Positions 53,738 through 62,600 of a stretch of DNA of 64,000 nt are shown here, piece by piece. The stretch spans positions 3,348,001-3,412,000 of the forward strand of contig NZ_CP013926.1 of NCBI RefSeq assembly GCF_001562115.1, written 5' to 3'. Origin of the DNA: Alteromonas stellipolaris. Its GTDB lineage: Bacteria > Pseudomonadota > Gammaproteobacteria > Enterobacterales > Alteromonadaceae. Every line of letters begins with the position of its first letter. The first letter of the stretch is position 1. The notes beneath the pieces were generated by a model. The model saw only the letters and a list, made by a program, of their open reading frames with translations. It did no database searches and was not told the origin of the DNA. The position numbers were made by a program, and so were the translations under genes.

Positions 53738-54661
53738 ATGGATAAGCGATTACGATGGCTAAATAACCTGCTTTGTTTTGAAGTAGCCGCAAGACATGAG
53801 AGTTATAGCAAGGCAGCAGAAGAGTTATATATTTCACAAGCGGCAGTTAGCCAACAGATGAGACAACTAGAAACCAATCTAGGCGTAAGCTTATTTCGTA
53901 GGCAATCACGAAAGATGATTTTAACTGGCCCTGGCAGAACACTTTATGCATCGTGTGAAAAAGGATTTAGCGAAATCGTTAATGGTATGAACCAAATACA
54001 CGAAGAGCCTTTAGAGGGAAGCTTAACAGTTACATCTACTCAAGCTTTTTGTTCATTGTGGCTTATGCCTAATTTATTCGAGTTTTTTAATGAGTTCCCC
54101 AATATTAATATCAATATTCAAGCATCTAATCGCATTGAAAGTTTACATAAAGGCGATATCGACGTAGCCATTCGTTTTTATACCTCAACCACCGCATCTC
54201 AGGATGACGGCCTTATTACGCGAAAATTTGGTGAAAATGGCGTCGTACCTGCTTGTTCGCCTGCCTTTCAAACTCAAAAGCAACTGCATTCTGTTGAAGA
54301 TATGCTAGGCACGCGCCTGCTAGCACTTGCTGGAGAAGAGAAAGCAAGTTGGGAGTCATACTTCGAACACAATAAAATAAATCTATCGAATAAAGTGTTG
54401 AGAAAAACAGTGGTGTCTTCTAGCGATCTGGCCCTTAGCGCAGCGCTGGCAGGTCAAGGCGTCATGTTAGCCTCTGATGTTATGATAGGTCAGTATTTAA
54501 AATCGGGGCAATTGGTGGTGCCCGTTGATATTCCACATCCTGTACGCTGGAAATCTCACTTTGTTTATCTTAAAAACTCGCCGAAGCAGCAACGTATCGC
54601 ACATTTTTGCGAATGGCTTAGAAAGAAAATGGCAAACCACGAAGCACTTCAACTGCAATAA
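53738..54661 (+). CDS. LysR family regulator, GcvA-like
   Basis: 307 aa. HTH ESYSKAAEELYISQAAVSQQMRQLETNLGVSLFRRQSRKMILTGPG, and the GcvA-type effector-domain opening GSLTVTSTQAFCSLWLMPNLFEF. ATG 53738 with a purine-rich ATGGAAAATA upstream. Faces the small GTG-start gene across 109 bp. Effector unknown. Confidence 0.87.
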   Translation: MDKRLRWLNNLLCFEVAARHESYSKAAEELYISQAAVSQQMRQLETNLGVSLFRRQSRKMILTGPGRTLYASCEKGFSEIVNGMNQIHEEPLEGSLTVTSTQAFCSLWLMPNLFEFFNEFPNININIQASNRIESLHKGDIDVAIRFYTSTTASQDDGLITRKFGENGVVPACSPAFQTQKQLHSVEDMLGTRLLALAGEEKASWESYFEHNKINLSNKVLRKTVVSSSDLALSAALAGQGVMLASDVMIGQYLKSGQLVVPVDIPHPVRWKSHFVYLKNSPKQQRIAHFCEWLRKKMANHEALQLQ

Positions 54662-54666
54662 TAGGG

Positions 54667-54963
54667 TTAAAAGCGCATTAGCCGGCGCTGAAGATTTTCG
54701 TTCTCTTCTGTCAGTTTTTCTTTTTGTTTCAGCAACTCGACAATCATCGCGACCGCTATCCAATCCAATTCTAATTGGGAATATAGTGTTATAGCTTTTT
54801 TCACCCACCGTACACTATTGGTATCGAATACCCAGTTACGCGTATTGTCGCCTGAAACGGGCTCAGCAATACCATAATCGATAACTTCAATAATCATGTC
54901 TTTGCTTAGCTGTTCAATGTGGCAAAGTTCTTCAAAGGAAATAATGAGCAAGGTTTCAGACAT
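54667..54963 (-). CDS. cbpM: chaperone modulator CbpM
   Basis: 98 aa from ATG 54963, overlapping the cbpA end by 8 nt. MerR-like fold: FEELCHIEQLSKDMIIEVIDYGIAEP, then SVRWVKKAITLYSQLELDWIAVAMIVELLKQKEKL and a C-terminal helix. It binds the CbpA J-domain and inhibits its co-chaperone and DNA-binding activity. Position after cbpA matches E. coli. Confidence 0.9.
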   Translation of the reverse strand: MSETLLIISFEELCHIEQLSKDMIIEVIDYGIAEPVSGDNTRNWVFDTNSVRWVKKAITLYSQLELDWIAVAMIVELLKQKEKLTEENENLQRRLMRF

Positions 54964-55918
54964 CTTTTTGACTCCATTTTGAACGAGGATCATCGTGCGC
55001 TAATTGCGCTAGTTGTTGCCACAAAGCCTTGTCTTCGTCGGTCGTTTTATCTGGAGTAACGATTTTTAAAACAGCAATCATATCACCAAGGCCAGTTTTC
55101 ATTTTAAGCCCTTTACCCTTAACTCGTAATTTATGACCCGTTTGACTATTTGGCTTTATATTCAGGTTAATCTTTCCTGCCAAGGTAGGTACTTCAACTT
55201 TACATCCAAGTACGGCTTCCCAAGGCAATATAGGCACTGTGAGTACGAGATTGTGCCCTTCTACATCAAACAGTGGATGAGGCACTAGGCGAATGTGCAA
55301 ATAAAGATCGCCGCTTCTCCCCTTCCCCAGCCCTTTGCCGCCTTGGCCTTTTAGCCTGATCCGCTCTCCGTCAACCACGCCGCTAGGTATTTTAACTTTT
55401 AGGGTTTTATTGACGTGTTTAACGTTTCCATCTTCTAATGATGGCATCGAAAATTGAATCGTTTTTGGCGCTTCTGAAAAAAGGTCCTCAAGAAATACGG
55501 GAACTTCAATTTCGGCGTCTTGACCCTGACTATTAAATCCTGAAAAATCGTCTGGCTGATGGCTACGCTGCCTTTGGTCGAAGCCTCCACCACCAAATAC
55601 TGAATTAAAAAAGTCGGAAAAGTCACCACCGGAGTGAGCGCTATTAGAATCATTACTACTTTGCCAGCCAGGAGGGGGTTGAAAATTGTCGTGCGAAGCA
55701 GTGCCATATTTTTTCAATTCATCGTATTCAGCTCTGCGTTGTGGATCTTTAAGCACCTCATAAGCTTCGACTAATTCTTTGAATTCATCATCAGAATTCT
55801 TTTCAGGTTGCATATCTGGGTGCAGCTTTAACGCAAGCTTTCGATATGCTTTTTTTATTGCTTTTAAATCAGCATCTTCTTCGACACCAAGAACCTGATA
55901 ATAATCTTTAAATTCCAT
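54956..55918 (-). CDS. cbpA: curved DNA-binding protein / DnaJ-class co-chaperone CbpA
   Basis: 320 aa. J-domain (1-70) with HPD at 33-35, a Gly/Phe/Ser-rich linker (~75-130) and two C-terminal peptide-binding barrel domains (KVKIPSGVVDGERIRLKGQGGKG, VPTLAGKINLNIKPNSQTGHKLRVKGKG). No zinc-finger Cys repeats, so type II DnaJ. It stimulates DnaK and binds curved DNA in E. coli. Heads the cbpAM operon. Confidence 0.92.
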   Translation of the reverse strand: MEFKDYYQVLGVEEDADLKAIKKAYRKLALKLHPDMQPEKNSDDEFKELVEAYEVLKDPQRRAEYDELKKYGTASHDNFQPPPGWQSSNDSNSAHSGGDFSDFFNSVFGGGGFDQRQRSHQPDDFSGFNSQGQDAEIEVPVFLEDLFSEAPKTIQFSMPSLEDGNVKHVNKTLKVKIPSGVVDGERIRLKGQGGKGLGKGRSGDLYLHIRLVPHPLFDVEGHNLVLTVPILPWEAVLGCKVEVPTLAGKINLNIKPNSQTGHKLRVKGKGLKMKTGLGDMIAVLKIVTPDKTTDEDKALWQQLAQLAHDDPRSKWSQKDV

Positions 55919-56150
55919 GCAATGGTGCTCAGCGTAATGACTATAGAATTAATAATATAGCGGATGCCGACAATGCATCGTTTGATACTGATCAAATATC
56001 ATTGCGACTGCAAATTAAACGTACTTTTTAGCATAAGAAGGTCAGATTAAGCTCAACAATAGCGCTTACGCATCGAAAGTCTGCGTAATAACTTACCTGA
56101 AATGGGGCGCCAATCAATAATGCTGTACGCCCCAGCTATACTTTGTTTGG

Positions 56151-57332
56151 TTATAAATCTTGATGAGGACCGAAAATTTCGTAATGTATATGCTCGTTTT
56201 CAACTCCTAACTCTAACAACTGCTTTTTCACAAATGCCATAAATCCTGCAGGCCCACATAAATAGAAATCGCCATTTTTAATCGGTAACTGTGCTTGTAC
56301 TGCGGTTAAATCCATTTGCCCTGTAAAATCTACACCGCCACTACTTTGATTAAACCACGTCATAGTTTGCAAACGGCTATACACTGCACTTAATTCATTT
56401 AAATAATTTGAAAATGAGTGCTGCTTTGTATTCTCGCATGCATGTAAATAAACAATGTCTTGGTTGGTATTATCGCTTAATAATGTTTCGAGCATCGCTA
56501 CCATTGGCGTTTGCCCAACACCTGCTGAAATAAGCACCACAGGGTTAGCACTAGTGCGTAAAAAGAAATCTCCCGCAGGCGGGTAGAGTTCAACTATGTC
56601 ACCTTGAGCTAGTGAGTGTAGATGATTTGACACCATGCCAGGCTTTGGCATTAGCTCTTTCTTAACGCTAATGCGGTAGTTTTCACCATTGGTTTTTTGT
56701 GAAATTGAATACTGACGAATTTCTTCGTATTCAGCGCTCTCAGGCTGAACTTTAATACCCAAATATTGACCTGATTTATGAGCAACAACTGCTTTGCCAT
56801 CTACGGGCGTAAGTGTAAAACTTGTTACAAATTCAGATTCGAGCTGCTTATTAGTTATTTCAAATTGACGCGTACCTGCCCAGCCACCAATAGTGTTTTT
56901 ACTATGCTCATACAATGCAGCTTCTTCGGTTATGCATATTTCAGCAAGCAGAGCATAAGCTTCACGCCATGCGTATTCTACGTCTGGGGTAAACTGCTCA
57001 GGAATTAGCTCTTTAAGAGTGCCAATTAGATGTGCGCCTACAATCGGATAGTGCTCAGGTAAAATATTTAAACTGGTGTGTTTATGATTAATGCGTGCTA
57101 ATGCCTCTTTTAATACCGATAAATTATCAATATTTTGAGCGTATGCGGCTAATGCGTTAAACAGCGCGAATTGTTGGCGTCCACTCTCTTGATTCGTCAT
57201 ATTAAAAATATTCCTGAGCTCAGGATGCTGGCTAAACATACGCTTATAGAAATGATCGGTAACCACCGTACCTGCTTGCGCTAATAATGGAACGGTACTT
57301 TTAACAATCTCAATAGTTTTATCAGATAACAT
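56151..57332 (-). CDS. hmp: NO-inducible flavohemoprotein (nitric oxide dioxygenase)
   Basis: 393 aa from ATG 57332 (CAGGAATACATT upstream), giving the standard length; the frame opening at 57434 lies in the NnrS gene. Globin domain with Tyr29, Gln53 and proximal His85, at the same numbers as E. coli Hmp. FAD-binding RQYSIS and NAD-binding GVGQTPM follow, ending with YLCGPAGFM and HYEIFGP. It converts NO plus O2 to nitrate with NAD(P)H. Third gene of an NO-response operon, 20 nt after nnrS. Confidence 0.95.
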   Translation of the reverse strand: MLSDKTIEIVKSTVPLLAQAGTVVTDHFYKRMFSQHPELRNIFNMTNQESGRQQFALFNALAAYAQNIDNLSVLKEALARINHKHTSLNILPEHYPIVGAHLIGTLKELIPEQFTPDVEYAWREAYALLAEICITEEAALYEHSKNTIGGWAGTRQFEITNKQLESEFVTSFTLTPVDGKAVVAHKSGQYLGIKVQPESAEYEEIRQYSISQKTNGENYRISVKKELMPKPGMVSNHLHSLAQGDIVELYPPAGDFFLRTSANPVVLISAGVGQTPMVAMLETLLSDNTNQDIVYLHACENTKQHSFSNYLNELSAVYSRLQTMTWFNQSSGGVDFTGQMDLTAVQAQLPIKNGDFYLCGPAGFMAFVKKQLLELGVENEHIHYEIFGPHQDL

Positions 57333-57352
57333 AATGTATTCCTGTTGGTAAA

Positions 57353-58558
57353 CTAACCACTGCGCCCATCGACGCGACATCGCGTTAATATAGGTGTGCA
57401 GTGAATTAAAAATAATAAGAAAGCCGCTAACCACAGCAAAGCGCTAACCCGCCAAGCGAAGTATGGGCCAATAAAATAAGGTAGAATTGAGCGAGTAATG
57501 CCTGCCACCAGCACAAGAACAAAAGCAATGGACATGTAATTAGGAATGATGAGCGCGCGTCCCGTGTGACCAAGCGATACTCGGGTCATCATGGCTAAAA
57601 TCATCATTCCTACTGCACCAATAGTGATGAGATGCAACGCGTCTTTAAAAGATATGACACTTGTGTAAAAGCTCAATGCTATCAGTAATAAGCCAACACC
57701 TAGCGCAAGGTAAGAAAAGTGCAAAGACCACAACAAAGGTACTTTCAGCACTTTTTTATTCCACCAAATACCGGCTCTAATTAAGTGAAGCGAAGCAACG
57801 ACTAACACAATTAACGCAGGGCTAATTGAATCTAAAAAAAACTTGCTGATAAAAAACAAAGTGATTCCTAACATTGATAAATAAAGCAGTGCTTTATCAA
57901 TGTTAGGCGTGCGCACTTGCTCGCTCAGCGCTAATCCCTTAGCGGTGAAAAAGGGAAGCACTCTTCCTGTCACCACGCCAATAAGTAAACTAATAACGAG
58001 TACCGCAGTATCTACCACCGCCAGTGCGAGCTGAATGTTGTTAATTAAAACCAGAATTAAGTAGAGTATATTAAGTGCGCACAGCACGCTCAGAATGGCT
58101 AAAAACTGATAGTTATTTTTACTTCTCGCTTTTAGAAGCATATTAGCCAGCACACCGATTGCGCCTAACCACCATGCTAGTTGCAGCACAACAACAGCCA
58201 ATAAATTAGCACTGGCAAAATTAGGTAATACAATAAAAAAAGCTAAACGGGCACTAACCCATATAAAAGTAAGCACCATAAGCGCCTTGCCATTAATACT
58301 AGGAGCGCCCGTCCATGTTTGTGCAGCAGTAAGTAAAAACCCCACAACTACAACACCGGTAAAGCCAAATAGCATTTCATGGGCGTGCCAGATTGTTGCA
58401 GGCATTGTTAACTGCCAAGTCACATAACCTGTTAAAATAAGTAGCCAATACCCTATCGACAAAAATGCAAGCAAGCCTCCGGCTAAAAAACCAGGTCTAA
58501 ACGCACGCATCCACAGCGGCCATGTCGTGATTTGATGGATAGTCGAACGTGAATGCAT
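57353..58558 (-). CDS. nnrS: NnrS family protein
   Basis: 401 aa, about twelve membrane helices: FRPGFLAGGLLAFLSIGYWLL, IWHAHEMLFGFTGVVVVGFLLTAAQTWTG, GRVLPFFTAKGL and MTRVSLGHTGR are conserved NnrS segments with metal/heme-type His. It protects against nitrosative stress in other proteobacteria. ATG 58558 shares its A with the upstream stop (TGATG), so translation is coupled to the small membrane gene. Confidence 0.92.
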   Translation of the reverse strand: MHSRSTIHQITTWPLWMRAFRPGFLAGGLLAFLSIGYWLLILTGYVTWQLTMPATIWHAHEMLFGFTGVVVVGFLLTAAQTWTGAPSINGKALMVLTFIWVSARLAFFIVLPNFASANLLAVVVLQLAWWLGAIGVLANMLLKARSKNNYQFLAILSVLCALNILYLILVLINNIQLALAVVDTAVLVISLLIGVVTGRVLPFFTAKGLALSEQVRTPNIDKALLYLSMLGITLFFISKFFLDSISPALIVLVVASLHLIRAGIWWNKKVLKVPLLWSLHFSYLALGVGLLLIALSFYTSVISFKDALHLITIGAVGMMILAMMTRVSLGHTGRALIIPNYMSIAFVLVLVAGITRSILPYFIGPYFAWRVSALLWLAAFLLFLIHCTPILTRCRVDGRSG

Positions 58559-58827
58559 CAACGAACTTCCAGCCCTAAACCATGCTGAGCAACACAGCGC
58601 ATCACATAGCTCACCTTTAAAATAGCTGCCATCACGATAGTACTAATATGGGCTAATAACTGTGCATGCATCGAAAAGTACTCTGCATACGGATAGCTAA
58701 TTAAAATACTCACAATGATAAAAGCGAAGCTAAGCCCCAATATGGTATTAGCTGCAAACAAGAGCGAATGAAAAAAAGAGCCTAACTCAGAATTTCTGCT
58801 GGCATTACTTATTGTCAGAGTGTTCAT
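58558..58827 (-). CDS. small two-helix membrane protein of the NO operon
   Basis: 89 aa from ATG 58827, preceded by GAGGTGGTT; a GTG two codons earlier is less suitable. Two hydrophobic helices (about 25-46 and 57-76) end in a Cys- and His-containing tail (YVMRCVAQHGLGLEV). Not recognised as a named family. It is the first gene behind the candidate sigma-54 promoter and is coupled to nnrS, which makes a nitrosative-stress role likely by context. Confidence 0.65.
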   Translation of the reverse strand: MNTLTISNASRNSELGSFFHSLLFAANTILGLSFAFIIVSILISYPYAEYFSMHAQLLAHISTIVMAAILKVSYVMRCVAQHGLGLEVR

Positions 58828-58863
58828 AACCACCTCAGTAACCGTTAACGTTACTTAGCTATT

Positions 58864-58878
58864 ACACATACTGTGCCA
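58864..58878 (-). promoter_or_regulatory. candidate sigma-54 promoter of the NO operon
   Basis: On the minus strand TGGCACAGTATGTGT keeps a perfect -24 TGGCAC and GG-N10-GT at -12 (the last C of the consensus GC is T). The predicted start near 58852 leaves a ~25-nt leader to ATG 58827. NorR, encoded divergently, activates sigma-54 RNA polymerase. Confidence 0.6.
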
Positions 58879-58932
58879 CTAAATTAAATGACTATTTATC
58901 AATACGTTAAATATATTAACTTTACATAATAT

Positions 58933-58987
58933 GTCTTTATGACCTACTCTAATTTGAATCATAAACACACGTAAAGGTCATTTTGAC
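58933..58987. promoter_or_regulatory. NorR binding sites
   Basis: GTCTTTATGAC (58933-58943) and GTCATTTTGAC (58977-58987) fit the NorR consensus GT-N7-AC; the second is a perfect GTCA-N3-TGAC. They sit about 86 and 130 bp upstream of the predicted operon start. The second abuts the norR ATG, so NorR would also limit its own expression. A degenerate third dyad GTTAA-N5-TTAAC lies at 58906-58920. Confidence 0.75.
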
Positions 58988-60544
58988 ATGAGCCAACAAT
59001 TCAATCTCACCCAAGTCGCGCTAGAACTAGCTCAAAGCACTCTGCACGAGCACAGTTTCGACCAGTTATTGGCAACGGTTGAGCGTGTAATACCAAGTGA
59101 TGCTAGTGCACTGCTTGCCCTACAAAGAGATCAACTTAAGCCTCTTGCTATTAAGGGCCTTATGCCCGACAGCCTAGGTCGGCGCTTTACAATATCTGAG
59201 CACCCTCGCCTACAAGCTATTTGCAGTGCAAACCACGCATTACAGTTTGCACACGACTGTCCCTTACCCGATCCGTACGACGGACTGCTGTTGGCCAAAA
59301 CCGGCGATATTCCTGTGCATGCTTGTTTAGGTTTACCCCTTTACGATAAAAGCGCGTTACTTGGTGTACTTACGTTCGACAGCCTTGATGCAAATGCCTT
59401 TAGCAACATTAGTGCAGATACACTCAATACCTTGCAAACATTGTGCAGTGCACATTTTAAAACGGCCTTAGAACTTGCCCATTACAAGCAAAACGCTCAG
59501 CATTCGCATGCACTTGTGCAAGAACTAACACGCGATACGTTAACTCGCGATGGCGGCGAAATTATTGGCCAAAGCGGGGTAATGCAAACACTTAAAAACG
59601 AAATAAAACTCGTTGCTGCATCTAATTTTAGCGTATTGGTTTTGGGTGAGACTGGCGTAGGTAAAGAATTAGTAGCACGAAATATACATATGAATTCTGC
59701 CCGCAAAGATCAGCCACTTATCCATTTAAATTGCGCCTCACTTCCCGAAAACCTGGCAGAAAGTGAGTTTTTTGGACACGCAAAAGGGGCTTTTACTGGC
59801 GCACAAAATGCGCGCCAAGGAAAATTTCAGTTAGCTGATGGTGGCACATTATTCTTAGACGAAATAGGTGAATTACCGCTGGCAATGCAAAGTAAATTAT
59901 TACGCGTATTGCAAAGCGGTGAAATTCAAACAGTAGGTGAAGATACCCCAAAATATGTAGACGTGCGCGTAGTAGCCGCCACCAACCGTGACTTAAAAAA
60001 CGAAGTGGCACAGGGCCGGTTCAGGGCTGACTTATATCATCGCTTAAGTGTTTACCCTATTACCGTGCCAGCACTTAACAAGCGCGAGCAGGACGTGACT
60101 TTGCTTGCTGGTTACTTTATTGAGCAAACAGCACGTAAATTAGGTATTAAGCAATTAAAACTGAGTGCAGAGGCAAACCTATTGCTGAACCAGTACAATT
60201 GGCCGGGTAATGTTCGCGAACTTGAACATGTGATTAGCCGCAGCGCACTGAAAGCTAAACAAAGCCAATGGCAAAACCCAATAGTGACTATTACAAGTGA
60301 ACATTGCGACTTAACGCCGCAACCAAACGCAACCATGCTAGTTAGCGCTAAAAACACTATTCATACTATTACCAATCAACCTTTAAAACAGGCGGTCGAG
60401 TCATTGCAATTTGCGGTTATAAGCGAGCAGTTAAAACAGCATGATTATAACTGGGCCGCAACAGCACGAGTACTTTCGCTAGATCGGGCCAATCTAGTAC
60501 GTCTTGCTAAGCGCTTAGGCATCGAAGTAAAAAAGACGATATAA
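58988..60544 (+). CDS. norR: anaerobic nitric oxide reductase regulator NorR
   Basis: 518 aa. N-terminal GAF domain (~1-170) that would hold the mononuclear iron sensing NO. AAA+ domain with Walker A GETGVGKE, the sigma-54 contact GAFTGA and Walker B LFLDEIGELP. C-terminal Fis-like HTH (NWAATARVLSLDRANLVRLAKRLGIEVKK), as in NorR. Divergent from the small-protein/nnrS/hmp operon, with its own sites in the gap. No norVW or norBC is in the window, so NO disposal here is through Hmp/NnrS. Confidence 0.93.
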   Translation: MSQQFNLTQVALELAQSTLHEHSFDQLLATVERVIPSDASALLALQRDQLKPLAIKGLMPDSLGRRFTISEHPRLQAICSANHALQFAHDCPLPDPYDGLLLAKTGDIPVHACLGLPLYDKSALLGVLTFDSLDANAFSNISADTLNTLQTLCSAHFKTALELAHYKQNAQHSHALVQELTRDTLTRDGGEIIGQSGVMQTLKNEIKLVAASNFSVLVLGETGVGKELVARNIHMNSARKDQPLIHLNCASLPENLAESEFFGHAKGAFTGAQNARQGKFQLADGGTLFLDEIGELPLAMQSKLLRVLQSGEIQTVGEDTPKYVDVRVVAATNRDLKNEVAQGRFRADLYHRLSVYPITVPALNKREQDVTLLAGYFIEQTARKLGIKQLKLSAEANLLLNQYNWPGNVRELEHVISRSALKAKQSQWQNPIVTITSEHCDLTPQPNATMLVSAKNTIHTITNQPLKQAVESLQFAVISEQLKQHDYNWAATARVLSLDRANLVRLAKRLGIEVKKTI

Positions 60545-60616
60545 GGCATCATGAATTACCCGTTCAACCCTTCAGAGTTAGAGCACTTTATACATAATGA
60601 ACGCTGCCTCTACAAA

Positions 60617-60925
60617 TTATGCTTCCGGCCCTTCTACAGTAAATACTAAGTGCCTTCGCATATCTTTTAAAATAACCCCTTTTTTTACCATAGCGGCACT
60701 TAACCGCTTTCGCCATTTTAATAATTCCGGCTCTGAAGCTGCTAGGGCTTGCTCATTTTCAAACTGAAAGCGCAGCAATAAAGAGCTTGGGAAAAGCTCA
60801 TATTTCATATCAAACCAGCATTGCACCATGCCAGGAATTTCAGCGCGCCCTTGCTCTTCAAGCATATTGGCAACATCAAGGACAAGTGCTTGTTGTTTAA
60901 TTTGCACTTTAGAAAGCTTTTTCAT
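60617..60925 (-). CDS. hypothetical protein downstream of norR (convergent)
   Basis: 102 aa, soluble, alpha/beta pattern: LVLDVANMLEEQGRAEIPG, CWFDMKYELFPSSLLLRFQFENEQ, LKWRKRLSAAMVKKGVILKDMRRHLVFTVEG. Single intact frame with start ATG 60925 and AAGATGGACACC upstream. I cannot name the family. It is convergent to norR across 72 bp, so the link to NO may be accidental. Confidence 0.6.
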   Translation of the reverse strand: MKKLSKVQIKQQALVLDVANMLEEQGRAEIPGMVQCWFDMKYELFPSSLLLRFQFENEQALAASEPELLKWRKRLSAAMVKKGVILKDMRRHLVFTVEGPEA

Positions 60926-61300
60926 CTATGGTGTCCATCTTAAGGATTAGCGTTCACAGGCGCTAAACTTAAACGAAAACCTAGACGAATACCAAGAAAG
61001 CAGAGCTAATCAAAGCAAAAAACTCACTGCAGAATATTCTTAACATACCTTTTAGCTGCGTAAAACAGAACTCAACTCAATATATTCCAAACTCACTCAA
61101 ATCTTTCAACCAATTGAATAATTTATACTTTCCCACCCCGTAAGTTTGACTTCATGAAGTATTTTCAAACCGTTAAGTTTCCGTAAGTTCTTTTTCTTGG
61201 TATCCGACAATACTCATTCCAACACCAATCGCTTTAAAGGCGCAGGTTGATGTCGCGACAAGAAGGATTGGTCTTTTCCACCCTACTTTAAGGAATGAAC
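60926..61300. promoter_or_regulatory. 375-bp regulatory region with CCGTAAGTT direct repeats
   Basis: No gene. CCGTAAGTT at 61138-61146, CCGTTAAGTT at 61170-61179 and CCGTAAGTT at 61181-61189 are direct repeats; the last two start 11 bp apart and the first is 32 bp (about three turns) upstream. Such one-turn direct repeats are the usual target form for OmpR/PhoB-type winged helices, a domain encoded at 62601. Confidence 0.5.
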
Positions 61301-61915
61301 ATGAAACCGTTAATGCTAGGTTGTTGCGCAATAATCTTGGTATTTCCTACCTGGGTAAGCGCAGTTACACATACAGATAATCACTATGCTGCCAATAAAA
61401 GCAATGGCTATGTTGCCTATATGAGTGAGCCAGAAACTCTGGTTATAGAGCTGGGAACCAGTACGTCTAAACGTGAAGTTCACCTTCCTCGTGTTCAGCA
61501 AGCCAGTGAGTTTAGTTGGTCGAATGACAATCGCTATCTTACCTTTACGACGCATAACCAGCACCTGTGGTTATATGATACACAGCTTGCCACGCTCCGC
61601 CTTATTGAGTCGATGCCAAGTACAGCATCAAAAAGCAAATACTCCCCCCAATGGTCAAACGCAGGAAATTGGTTGCTGTTTATATCGCACAACCAAACGG
61701 AAACTCGCCCTCGCGTTTATTCACCGTTACGTAAACACAGCTATGCCTTGCCCATCTCAGCCGATGATTTCACCCATATTGCGTGGGCCAATCACAAAAA
61801 CGAAATAACCTTATTGGATTTCGTTGGGAAGCGTGAGCGACTTGCCTCATTTAAGTTGTTTGGCATCACCCTTACCGCCACTGATGCTCGCAGTTTAATG
61901 GCCTTAAAAAATTAA
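61301..61915 (+). CDS. exported beta-propeller-like (TolB/WD40-type) protein
   Basis: 204 aa from ATG 61301, with AAGGA 6-7 nt upstream (an ATG at 61295 is too close). Signal peptide ends VSA near residue 22. The mature part has propeller-type blades: SWSNDNRYLTFTTHNQHLWLYD, SPQWSNAGNWLLFISHN, AWANHKNEITLLD. It is short for a full propeller, perhaps three or four blades. Probably a periplasmic partner of the wHTH/ATPase regulator cluster; function unknown. Confidence 0.7.
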   Translation: MKPLMLGCCAIILVFPTWVSAVTHTDNHYAANKSNGYVAYMSEPETLVIELGTSTSKREVHLPRVQQASEFSWSNDNRYLTFTTHNQHLWLYDTQLATLRLIESMPSTASKSKYSPQWSNAGNWLLFISHNQTETRPRVYSPLRKHSYALPISADDFTHIAWANHKNEITLLDFVGKRERLASFKLFGITLTATDARSLMALKN

Positions 61916-61963
61916 CTTAGACCCTAAATTTACTATCGAAATTTATAGAAAAAGGAAACGATA

Positions 61964-62407
61964 ATGAAAAACGTCATTAGAAAAGCAGCCTTTAGCCTAC
62001 TTCCTGCAGTATTCCTATTCACGGCCGTTCAGGCAGCAAATTTTAACGAGTTGAACAAAGTGGGTGTGGTGAATAACAATCTAGATGCGCCGCAGCAAAT
62101 GGTTATTTATAACAGCGATGAAACTAAGTGCTTGTCGACCTACGGCCATAATCGTAAGGGCACCAATGTATTAACTTATGAAACCTGCCGCATAGATAGT
62201 TACGATACTTGGACAATAACAAGCTCTGGCAAGATTAAAAATCAACGAAGTGGAAAATGTCTAACTTCACCGCAAGGCAGAAGTACCTTAACGCTTGCCC
62301 GATGTAATACGTCCATTAAACGCGGTTACACCGCTTACGACTTCGTTATTCTGAATCACTTAGACACTCCCACAAACAATAGCATCGAAGTAGCCCAGCT
62401 GGATTAA
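61964..62407 (+). CDS. secreted ricin-type beta-trefoil lectin-like protein
   Basis: 147 aa. Signal peptide ends VQA near residue 25. The rest has ricin-B-like repeats: MVIYNSDETKCLSTYG, TNVLTYETCRIDSYDTWTITSSGKIKN, SGKCLTSPQGRSTLTLARC, with paired Cys and the QxW-like W. AAAGGAAACGATA precedes ATG 61964, 48 nt after the propeller gene, so the two are probably co-transcribed. Carbohydrate binding is inferred from the fold. Confidence 0.75.
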   Translation: MKNVIRKAAFSLLPAVFLFTAVQAANFNELNKVGVVNNNLDAPQQMVIYNSDETKCLSTYGHNRKGTNVLTYETCRIDSYDTWTITSSGKIKNQRSGKCLTSPQGRSTLTLARCNTSIKRGYTAYDFVILNHLDTPTNNSIEVAQLD

Positions 62408-62424
62408 TCATGGCGTATTGGCTT

Positions 62425-62448
62425 CTGCCGCAGAGTTTTTTGCGGCAG
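62425..62448. terminator. hairpin after the lectin gene
   Basis: CTGCCGCA / TGCGGCAG, a perfect 8-bp stem with an 8-nt T-rich loop (GAGTTTTT), begins 17 nt after the lectin stop. No U-tract follows the stem, so it may attenuate rather than terminate readthrough into the regulator gene. Confidence 0.45.
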
Positions 62449-62600
62449 GGCTCAACCTACTTAAAACCTTAGAATCGATGAATAGTCTTGCAAACTCACC
62501 CGCTCGGTTTAGACTTATACATGGCAAATTGATGACCCAAAAAAAAGAACCATCAAGGGGTTGGAGTTCAGTCTGTCTTGGATATGGGATATCTGTAGAC

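Noticed and set aside
56103..56134. TGGGGCG/CGCCCCA hairpin downstream of hmp as a terminator
   Set aside because: The loop is 18 nt and no U-tract follows; too weak to list as a feature.
58844..58854. GTTAACGTTAC as a third NorR enhancer site
   Set aside because: Fits GT-N7-AC but overlaps the predicted transcription start, a wrong place for an activating enhancer; more likely a separate dyad.
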